A stretch of 13,502 nt of DNA from Desulfosarcina sp. (GTDB lineage: Bacteria; Desulfobacterota; Desulfobacteria; Desulfobacterales; Desulfosarcinaceae). Both the position numbers and the translations under genes were made by a program. The notes beneath the pieces are model-generated. The model had not been told where the DNA came from and ran no database searches. It was given only the letters and a program-made list of their open reading frames with translations. Shown here piece after piece: positions 7,711 to 13,502 of the stretch; the stretch's first letter is position 1, and the number at the start of each line of letters is the position of its first letter. The stretch covers positions 1-13,502 of the forward strand of contig JAGTUY010000131.1 in assembly GCA_018224455.1 (NCBI GenBank), read 5' to 3'.

Positions 7711-10074
7711 TTATCCTCTAATCCCATTGCCGATGATCTCATCGAGCAAGCCCTCGGCTTCGTATTGCAAAGCTTCGAGATCAGCCTTGATCTCCTTAAG
7801 GGATCGCATTGGGGTGGGTTTGTAAAAATGCCGTGTGAAGGAGATTTCGTAGCCGAATTTCGTCGCGGACGGGTCGATCCAGGCATCGGGGACATACGGC
7901 AAGACTTCCCGGCTAAAAAAGGCTTTAATGCCGCCTTTTTCCAGCAGCGGGACTTGCTCGCTGTCGCGCAATTCGCTGTCCGGCTCGTACTCCACGATTG
8001 CCGGCTCGTCGTCAATGTCTGCATCATATAGACCATGGATCGGATCAGCATCGATTTTTTCCGGTTGGTGTATTTTCTTGATGAGCGGCGGCGCATCCTC
8101 CACGCGCCAGCTCACGGCCTGAAGAATGATTTTTTGTTCGGCGGCTGTGAGCGTTATGGCCAGCTTCTTCAAAGTATCGCCGACGATTTTTCGGAAGATG
8201 TTGTGGTCCGCAAACAGCTCTTCGCCGATTTCTTCTCGCAGGGCGCGGGCGGCATCGTAAAGTTTCTTGTCGCGCTTCCATGTGTCGGCCTTCAGCAGTT
8301 TCTTGCGCTTCTTTTCAGGTATATTGGCCCGTTTGGGAGCATCATTATCCTCGTCACCTTCGGCTTCACCGTTATCATTGCCCGACCAGTCTCGAAGCAT
8401 CTGCTCGACCTGTTTGCGAACCTTTGGGAAATTTTCAAAGATGCCATCCCCGATTGCTTCGTGCAATATACGGCGAATATCTTCATCGCCGGAAGCATAG
8501 CGAAGCCCTTGGATTGCCTTGCGGCTTAGCCGGCTGTGCAAACGCAGCGGGCGTTCCACCTTTATTTTCCAGTAGCCGAAGGCCTTATTTGAAAAGATTC
8601 TCGACTGCTCGGTTTCCTCGAAGGCAAGAAACATTTCGCAGATGCGCCGAATCTGTGCGTCAGACAGCTCGCAGTTCTTTGCGCCCATATTTTTACGTAA
8701 GGGCTGATAAATCTCAGTGGCGTCAATGAGCTGTATTTTGCCTTTGCGTTCTTTTGGCTTGGCATTGGTCAAGACCCAGATGTAGGTGGCGATACCAGTG
8801 TTGTAAAACATGTTCAGCGGCAGAGCAATGATCGCTTCCAGCCAGTCGTTTTCGATGATCCAGCGGCGGATGTTGGATTCGCCCGAGCCGGCATCGCCGG
8901 TAAAAAGAGACGATCCGTTGTGGACCTCGGCGATACGACTGCCCAGCGGGCTTTTGGCCGTCTGTTCGACCATCTTTGTTAGCTTGTTGACGAGAAACAG
9001 GAGCTGCCCATCGCTGGAGCGGGTGATTAGCGAAAGTTCGTCACCGCCGTGTTGGAGGACAAAACGATGATCGGACATATCCTTCTTGCCGCCCATACGG
9101 TCGAGATCCGTTTTCCAACTTTTTCCGTATGGCGGATTGGATAGCATAAAATCAAATTCACCGGCCGGAAAGGCGTCGCGCGATAGTGTCGATCCGAATT
9201 TCATGTTGTCGGCCCCGTGGCCTTCGCCCTTGAGGAGCAAGTCGGCCTTGCTGATCGCGTAGGTTTCGGGGTTTACTTCCTGGCCGAACAGGTGGATGGA
9301 GACATGTTTGGCCCGTTCCGCGGCGAGTTCTCTGAGCGTTTCATCGGCCACCGTCAGCATACCGCCCGTACCGCACGCTCCGTCGTAAACCCGATACGTG
9401 GTGGATTGAATCTTGTCAGCGATGGGCCAGAAGATCAGGTTGGCCATCAGACGGACCACATCGCGTGGTGTGAAGTGCTCGCCGGCCTCCTCGTTGTTCT
9501 CCTCGTTGAATCGCCGGATCAACTCTTCAAAAATCGTGCCCATGGCATGGTTGTCCAGACTATGCAGTCGGATGTTGCCGTCGGCGTCGCATACCGGGTG
9601 CGGGCTGAGGTTGATGTCCGGATTGAGGAACTTTTCAATCAGCGGGCCTAAGGCATCAGCCTCCACCAGCGTAGGGACCTGGTTACGAAACTTGAATTTG
9701 TCGAGAATCTCCTGGACGTTCGGACTGAAACCTTCAAGGTAGGCCTCGAAATCGGCCTTGAGCTGTTGCCGCTTGGCACGCGCCTGGAGGTCGCGAAGCG
9801 TGAACGGCGAGTCATTGAAAAAAGCGTGATTGGCATCCGGGCCAGCGGCTTGGCAAAGTGCGGCATCCTTGTTGGCAACGCCGGCCTTGTCGAGCTGTTC
9901 GCTCATCTTGAGCACGTCCTGCTTCGTCGACTCCAGACAGGCATCAAGCCTCCGGATGACCGTCATGGGTAAAATCACATCGCGGTACTTGCCGCGAACG
10001 TAAACGTCTCTCAGGACATCGTCCGCAATACCCCAGATAAAATTGGCTATCCAGTTCAGTTGTCCATTTTCCAT
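7711..10074 (-). CDS. hsdM: Type I restriction-modification DNA N6-adenine methyltransferase subunit (HsdM)
   Basis: HsdM methylates adenine within the target site chosen by HsdS, protecting host DNA. The 787 residues contain the N-terminal helical domain (about 1-160), EHFTPRDVVRLM (199-210) and the SAM-binding motif I, DGACGTGGML (231-240). The catalytic motif IV is NPPYG (313-317), the N6-adenine type. The C-terminal part after about residue 510 is an extension compared with short HsdM proteins of around 500 residues. It includes a charged linker (about 564-600) and ends with VLPYVPDAWID and a helical tail. Long HsdM proteins with this ending are, to my knowledge, a recognised subgroup, so this is not damage. 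It is the first gene of the operon, starting 90 bases after the transporter ATPase gene. Only a weak GGGG ribosome site precedes the ATG. Confidence 0.97.
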   Translation of the reverse strand: MENGQLNWIANFIWGIADDVLRDVYVRGKYRDVILPMTVIRRLDACLESTKQDVLKMSEQLDKAGVANKDAALCQAAGPDANHAFFNDSPFTLRDLQARAKRQQLKADFEAYLEGFSPNVQEILDKFKFRNQVPTLVEADALGPLIEKFLNPDINLSPHPVCDADGNIRLHSLDNHAMGTIFEELIRRFNEENNEEAGEHFTPRDVVRLMANLIFWPIADKIQSTTYRVYDGACGTGGMLTVADETLRELAAERAKHVSIHLFGQEVNPETYAISKADLLLKGEGHGADNMKFGSTLSRDAFPAGEFDFMLSNPPYGKSWKTDLDRMGGKKDMSDHRFVLQHGGDELSLITRSSDGQLLFLVNKLTKMVEQTAKSPLGSRIAEVHNGSSLFTGDAGSGESNIRRWIIENDWLEAIIALPLNMFYNTGIATYIWVLTNAKPKERKGKIQLIDATEIYQPLRKNMGAKNCELSDAQIRRICEMFLAFEETEQSRIFSNKAFGYWKIKVERPLRLHSRLSRKAIQGLRYASGDEDIRRILHEAIGDGIFENFPKVRKQVEQMLRDWSGNDNGEAEGDEDNDAPKRANIPEKKRKKLLKADTWKRDKKLYDAARALREEIGEELFADHNIFRKIVGDTLKKLAITLTAAEQKIILQAVSWRVEDAPPLIKKIHQPEKIDADPIHGLYDADIDDEPAIVEYEPDSELRDSEQVPLLEKGGIKAFFSREVLPYVPDAWIDPSATKFGYEISFTRHFYKPTPMRSLKEIKADLEALQYEAEGLLDEIIGNGIRG
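7713..7718 (-). promoter_or_regulatory. Ribosome binding site of the AAA+ ATPase gene
   Basis: GAGGAT lies four bases upstream of the ATPase ATG at 7708 and overlaps the hsdM stop codon TAA. Ribosomes ending hsdM are placed almost on this start. Confidence 0.65.
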
Positions 10075-10164
10075 TTAAACCCCAACAATTTCATTTAACT
10101 AGATGTGTAAACACTTTACGTATACGCAATTATCTAAATCTCACTTAATTTCAAGAAAAATATT
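10075..10164 (-). promoter_or_regulatory. AT-rich intergenic region, likely promoter region of the defence operon
   Basis: This 90-base gap between the transporter ATPase gene and hsdM is about one quarter G+C by hand count, far below both neighbours. It is the only non-coding stretch upstream of the six-gene operon, so any dedicated promoter should lie here. On the minus strand, possible hexamers include TTGAAA near 10147-10152, GATAAT near 10128-10133 (spacing of 14, too short) and TATACG near 10119-10124. None forms a convincing consensus pair. A perfect 8-base palindrome CGTATACG sits at 10119-10126 and could be an operator. I see no GC stem followed by a T run to terminate the transporter operon, so read-through into hsdM is possible. 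Confidence 0.4.
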
Positions 10165-11397
10165 TCACCCAATATCCTCCACCGGAAAATAACAAGCCAC
10201 CCGATGCCCCACCCCCATCTCCCGCATCTCCGGAAATACCTCCCGGCACGGTTCCCCCGCATTCGGGCACCGCGGATGGAACCGGCAACCCGGCGGCGGG
10301 TCCACCAGATTCGGCACGGTTCCCTCGATGCTCTCCAGCGGCCCGGTCTGGGCCATTTTGGGCACCGCGTTCAGCAGGGCTTGGGTATACGGATGCCGCG
10401 GATTCCGGAACAGCTCCCCGACATTCGCGATTTCACAGACATTTCCGGCATACATCACCCCCACCCGGTCGCAGGTCTCGGCCACCACCCCCAGGTCGTG
10501 GGTGATGAGGAGCACCGAGGAGATCTCGGTCTCCTTCAATCCCTTCAATAAATCCAGAATCTGCGCCTGAATCGTCACATCCAGGTTCGAAGTCGCCTCA
10601 TCCGCGATCAGCAGCACCGGCTTGCAGGCCAATGCCATGGCGATAACGATCCGATGTTTCATCCCCCCGGAGAGGTTGTGGGGATAGCGTCGGATCACTT
10701 CCTCGGGATTGGAGATCCCCAGCCTGCCGAGCAACTCCGCCGACCGGCTCAGGGCCTCCCGTAACAGCCGCCGCCGCCACCGCTTCAGCACCGGCACCCG
10801 GTTCAGCACCCGCAGCACCCGCGCATGGGGATTTCGGGCCGAGATCCCGCACAGCACCCGCAACACCGCCTTTACCGGCCCAGTCGTCCGTCCGCCCCCT
10901 GCGCCCAGATCCGCCGCAATCTTTTCGCTCATCTCCCGGACCCGGTGAAACAGAAAACTCTCCGCCACCTGTTCCCCCACCGTCATGATCGGGTTCAGGG
11001 CCGCATTGGGCTCTTGAAAGATCATCGAGATCCGGTCCCCGCGAATCCGCTGCAGATAAGATTCCGGCTGCCGAAGCAGATCCACCCCCTGAACCGGCCC
11101 ATCCCCGGACGGCGGGCCCGGATAAAAGATCAGCTCCCCCCCGTCGATCCGCCCCGGCTCCTGCACCAGCCCCATCAAAGACCGGACGAAAACGCTCTTT
11201 CCGCACCCCGATTCCCCCACCAGCCCGAAGGTGATCCCGTGGGGGATGGTCAGGCTCACCCCGTTCAGCGCCTTCACCACCCCTTCATAGGTGTAGAAAT
11301 TGACCACCAGATCTTTCGCCTCCAGGATCGGATGGGCCCCCGCACCGGTCTCACGGCGCCCATCCCGCCGGTCATCTCCGGCCATATCCGCACTCAT
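10165..11397 (-). CDS. Peptide/nickel-type ABC transporter ATP-binding protein (DppD/OppD family)
   Basis: This is a cytoplasmic ATPase that powers a peptide/nickel-type importer. Motifs in order are Walker A GESGCGKS (61-68), Q-loop Gln128, signature LSGGMKHR (242-249), Walker B VLLIADE (261-267), D-loop SNLD (270-273) and H-loop His300. The C-terminal oligopeptide-transport domain has four cysteines (371, 377, 384, 402), a pattern linked to a metal or Fe-S site in this family. At 410 residues it is longer than a usual DppD of about 330. It has a 20-residue N-terminal lead and roughly 60 extra residues, arginine-rich, between the Q-loop and the signature. The usual ADEPTTALD reads ADEATSNLD here. 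The start overlaps the permease stop by four bases (ATGA). A DppF/OppF partner normally follows, but hsdM follows instead. The substrate is not predictable. Confidence 0.93.
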   Translation of the reverse strand: MSADMAGDDRRDGRRETGAGAHPILEAKDLVVNFYTYEGVVKALNGVSLTIPHGITFGLVGESGCGKSVFVRSLMGLVQEPGRIDGGELIFYPGPPSGDGPVQGVDLLRQPESYLQRIRGDRISMIFQEPNAALNPIMTVGEQVAESFLFHRVREMSEKIAADLGAGGGRTTGPVKAVLRVLCGISARNPHARVLRVLNRVPVLKRWRRRLLREALSRSAELLGRLGISNPEEVIRRYPHNLSGGMKHRIVIAMALACKPVLLIADEATSNLDVTIQAQILDLLKGLKETEISSVLLITHDLGVVAETCDRVGVMYAGNVCEIANVGELFRNPRHPYTQALLNAVPKMAQTGPLESIEGTVPNLVDPPPGCRFHPRCPNAGEPCREVFPEMREMGVGHRVACYFPVEDIG

Positions 11398-12308
11398 CGC
11401 CGCCGCTGCCTCGGATCAAAAGCGTCCCGCAACGCATCTCCGATCAGGTTCCAGGCCAGCACAAAGAGGACGATGCACCCGCCCGGAATCACGATCGTAT
11501 ACCAGAACCGAAGCGGGTCCTCGGGCGGGCCCACGATATAGTTCCGGGCCAGGGCGACCATCTGGCCCCAGTCGGCATACCCCTTGGGCGCGCCCAGCCC
11601 CACAAAACTCATGAAGGAGGCGGTGATAACCATGGAGCCCATGTCCATGGTGGCGATCACCAGGACCGGGTAGATGGCATTGGGCAGGATGTGTCGAAGC
11701 ATGATCTTGACATCCGAGACCCCCATCAGCCGGGCCGCCTGGACGTAGTCCTTGTCCCGCAGGGTGAGCACCCCCGCGCGCATGACCCGGACGTAGTTGC
11801 GCCAGACCACCAGGGCCAGGGCGATCATGATGTTCTCCAGCCCCCGGCCGAAGGCGACCACGATGGCCATGGCCAGGACCAGGGTGGGCACCGCGAAGAC
11901 CACGTCCACGAACCGCATCAGGAGTTCATCCACCAGCCCGCCGTAAAATCCGGCCACCGTCCCCAGAAATATCCCCACCGCCGCGGCGAAGCCCACCACG
12001 AAGAGGCCGATCTTGAATGCCGTCCGGGTGCCCCAGACCACCCCGTAGAAGATGTCGTACTGGCCCGAGGTGGTGCCGAAGACGTTGGTTTCGCTGGGCG
12101 GTTTGGGGATGGGGGAGTAGCCCTTGCGGGGCATTCGGTAGGGGCTGTCCGGATACCTGGGCGGGGCGATCACCGGGGCCAGGACGGCGGTGGCCGCAAA
12201 CCCCAGCAGAAGAATCCCCCCGAGCACGGCGGTGGGGTTCCGGAAGATTTTGATCAGGGTGAACCGGAGTTCCCGCAGCCGCGGATGCTTTTCCCAGTCG
12301 ACCGCCAT
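11394..12308 (-). CDS. Peptide/nickel-type ABC transporter permease (DppC/OppC family)
   Basis: This is one of two inner-membrane channel subunits of the importer, 304 residues from the chosen ATG at 12308. The N-terminus (MAVDWEKHPRLREL) leads into the short OppC-type N-terminal helix region (about 29-48, GGILLLGFAATAVLAPVIAP). A periplasmic loop with the family's FGTTSGQYDIFYGVVWGTR (78-96) follows, then the permease core helices. The EAA loop that contacts the ATPase is at about 187-217 (DYVQAARLMGVSD, LRHILPNAIYPV). An upstream in-frame ATG at 12452 would add 48 residues that merely read the previous gene in another frame, so I rejected it. The chosen start lies two bases after the preceding permease stop, suggesting translational coupling; no strong ribosome site is visible. 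Confidence 0.93.
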   Translation of the reverse strand: MAVDWEKHPRLRELRFTLIKIFRNPTAVLGGILLLGFAATAVLAPVIAPPRYPDSPYRMPRKGYSPIPKPPSETNVFGTTSGQYDIFYGVVWGTRTAFKIGLFVVGFAAAVGIFLGTVAGFYGGLVDELLMRFVDVVFAVPTLVLAMAIVVAFGRGLENIMIALALVVWRNYVRVMRAGVLTLRDKDYVQAARLMGVSDVKIMLRHILPNAIYPVLVIATMDMGSMVITASFMSFVGLGAPKGYADWGQMVALARNYIVGPPEDPLRFWYTIVIPGGCIVLFVLAWNLIGDALRDAFDPRQRRR

Positions 12309-12310
12309 GG

Positions 12311-13342
12311 CTACACCAGCCGAATCCGCGGGTCGATGGCCGCATACAGGATGTCGATCACCAGGTTGGTGATCACGAAAACCAGCCCCATGAAGAGGCA
12401 CATCCCCATCAGGACCGGCATGTCGAGCTGGGTGGCCGATTCGGCCAGCCACCAGCCCATGCCCTGGCGGTTGAAGACCACCTCCACGGCGATCGATCCC
12501 TCCATGGAAAAGGCGACCAGCTGGCCGGCCACGGTCACCACCGGAATCAGGGCGTTCTTGCGGGCATGGCGAAGGTGGACGGTGCGGTCGTCGGCCCCTT
12601 TGGCCCGGGCGGTGATGACGTAATCCTTGGAAAGCTCCTCGATCATGCCCGAGCGCATCACCCGCATCAGGAGGGCCACCACCACGATCACCTGGGTGGT
12701 CACCGGCAGCACCAGGTGGCGGAGCCCGTCCAGGGCCACCCGCCAGTTTCCGTTGAGGATGCCGTCGACGGTGACCATGCCGGTGTACCGGCTGAAGGAC
12801 TCGGGATGGTTCATGATGTAAAGCGCCGTCTCATCCCCGATGATCCCCGGCGGAAACATTCGAAAATAGCCGTAGAAGACCATCAGCAGGACCAGGGCGA
12901 AGAGAAAGGTGGGCAAAGACCACCCGATGATGGCGAAGACCCGGCTCAGGTGGTCGAACCAGTCGTCCCGATGAATGGCCGACCGGGTGCCGAGCCAGAT
13001 CCCGAACCAGATGATCAGGGGCGCGGCGTAGAGGTTGAGCTCCAGGGTGACCGGAAAATACATCCAGAAGGCGGTCCAGACCGGTTGGGCCGCCACCAGA
13101 GACCAGCCGAGATTGCCGGCGGCCACTTCCCCCACCCAGCGGCCGTACTGGATGTAGAAGGGGTCGTCCAGGCCGTATGTCCGAACCAGGCGGGGAAGGT
13201 CCTTGGCCTGCTGGGGGGTGGTGATGTATGCGGCGGCCCTCCGCTCCGGGCTGAAGGACATGAGGATGCCGAAGATCAGCACGGAGACGCCGAAGAGGAC
13301 GAAGATCAGAAAGAAGAGCCGCCGAAGGATGAAAGGCCCCAT
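12311..13342 (-). CDS. Peptide/nickel-type ABC transporter permease (DppB/OppB family)
   Basis: This is the first inner-membrane channel subunit, 343 residues. It begins with a typical DppB membrane helix (about 5-28, LRRLFFLIFVLFGVSVLIFG). The periplasmic segment carries the family marks YGLDDPFYIQYGRW (56-69) and GNLGWSL (76-82). Further membrane helices lie at about 98-118, 133-160, 213-228, 266-290 and 308-333. The cytoplasmic EAA loop is YVITARAKGADDRTVHLRHA (241-260), continuing RKNALIPVVT, which docks to the ATPase. The C-terminus IDPRIRLV is typical. The start lies seven bases after the stop of the binding-protein gene, with AAGGA about thirteen bases upstream. Length and motifs match an intact family member. 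Confidence 0.93.
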   Translation of the reverse strand: MGPFILRRLFFLIFVLFGVSVLIFGILMSFSPERRAAAYITTPQQAKDLPRLVRTYGLDDPFYIQYGRWVGEVAAGNLGWSLVAAQPVWTAFWMYFPVTLELNLYAAPLIIWFGIWLGTRSAIHRDDWFDHLSRVFAIIGWSLPTFLFALVLLMVFYGYFRMFPPGIIGDETALYIMNHPESFSRYTGMVTVDGILNGNWRVALDGLRHLVLPVTTQVIVVVALLMRVMRSGMIEELSKDYVITARAKGADDRTVHLRHARKNALIPVVTVAGQLVAFSMEGSIAVEVVFNRQGMGWWLAESATQLDMPVLMGMCLFMGLVFVITNLVIDILYAAIDPRIRLV

Positions 13343-13349
13343 GGGCGGC

Positions 13350-13502
13350 CTATTCCTTGGTCAGCCGCTTCAGGTTCTCCCATTCGGAATTGAACATCGG
13401 GTTGGGCTGATAGCCCTTGACGTAGTCCCGGTAGGCCCGGAAGTCGATCTGCTGGTAGAGGCCGATGGCCACCGCATCCAGATACCAGAGGTCCTGAAGC
13501 CG
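13350..13502 (-). CDS. Family-5 extracellular solute-binding protein of the peptide importer, C-terminal fragment
   Basis: Only the last 50 residues and the TAG stop (13350-13352) are in the window; the gene continues past the right edge. The visible end (DLWYLDAVAIGLYQQIDFRA, then YRDYVKGYQPNPMFNSEWEN) resembles the C-terminus of DppA/OppA-type binding proteins, with the YVKGYxxNPMF pattern typical of that end. Such proteins capture a peptide or similar ligand outside the inner membrane and hand it to the permeases. The position just upstream of the two permeases, in the same direction and seven bases away, supports this. The ligand cannot be inferred from this fragment. Confidence 0.8.
   Translation of the reverse strand, partial: RLQDLWYLDAVAIGLYQQIDFRAYRDYVKGYQPNPMFNSEWENLKRLTKE

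Noticed and set aside
7419..8096. 225-codon open frame on the minus strand bridging hsdM and the ATPase gene
   Set aside because: It is out of frame with both real genes, which have strong motifs and abut each other; its product is Arg/Ser-rich and resembles nothing.
10127..10164. Possible terminator after the DppD-type gene
   Set aside because: There is an inverted TTTC-AA-GAAA element near 10150-10159, but the stem is only four weak pairs and no GC-rich hairpin followed by a T run is present.
12309..12452. Longer N-terminus for the DppC-type permease starting at 12452
   Set aside because: The additional 48 residues read the end of the upstream permease gene in another frame and do not resemble a DppC N-terminus; the ATG at 12308 follows the upstream stop by two bases.
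11691..12623. 310-codon open frame on the plus strand
   Set aside because: It lies opposite the two permease genes, which have clear motifs and tight junctions. The plus-strand translation is rich in His, Asp, Gly, Gln and Pro with no domain, as expected for the complement of GC-rich membrane protein genes.
12566..13393. 275-codon open frame on the plus strand
   Set aside because: It is antisense to the DppB-type permease and has low-complexity, His/Asp/Gly-rich content without recognisable motifs.
1..13502. CRISPR array, tRNA or rRNA genes, insertion sequence or attachment site
   Set aside because: No regular repeat-spacer pattern, cloverleaf, transposase or direct repeat of the needed kind was seen on either strand; nearly the entire window is protein coding.

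Overview
All genes in this window lie on the minus strand, so transcription runs from high to low coordinates. The base composition and the close resemblance of the transporter and restriction proteins to those of Gram-negative Proteobacteria and Desulfobacterota suggest a fairly GC-rich bacterium of that kind, perhaps a sulfate-reducing 'deltaproteobacterium'. That placement is an inference from protein style; no rRNA or taxonomic marker is present.

Region 1 (13502 down to 10165) is a GC-rich peptide/nickel-type ABC importer operon. It holds the last 50 residues of a family-5 substrate-binding protein, two inner-membrane permeases of the DppB and DppC type, and one DppD-type ATPase. The genes abut or overlap. 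The second ATPase (DppF/OppF) that normally follows is absent.

Region 2 (10164 to 10075) is a 90-base gap with only about one quarter G+C by hand count. It has no recognisable intrinsic terminator. It is the only place in the window where a promoter for the next operon can sit, and it looks like the edge of an accessory island.

Region 3 (10074 down to the left edge) is a tightly packed six-gene defence operon: hsdM, an AAA+ ATPase, a subtilisin-like serine protease, hsdS, a DUF1016/YhcG-type PD-(D/E)XK nuclease, and hsdR (551 residues seen, cut by the window edge). Gaps between genes are 2 bases or less, or they are overlaps of 1, 4, 14 and 1 bases, and most starts have a good Shine-Dalgarno sequence inside the upstream gene. 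hsdM, hsdS and hsdR form a type I restriction-modification system with all expected motifs intact. The ATPase/protease pair has the layout of the IetA/IetS module, known as a plasmid-stabilising toxin-antitoxin pair of the Agrobacterium Ti plasmid and later counted among antiphage modules.

The most interesting feature is that this protease module and an extra nuclease are built into the restriction operon, between the methylase and specificity genes and between the specificity and restriction genes, rather than placed beside it. They are therefore probably co-expressed and may be functionally linked: restriction and DNA damage by HsdR and the extra nuclease, and abortive-infection-like proteolysis by the protease under ATPase control. 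The functional link is inference. The gene calls and the operon layout are read directly from the sequence.
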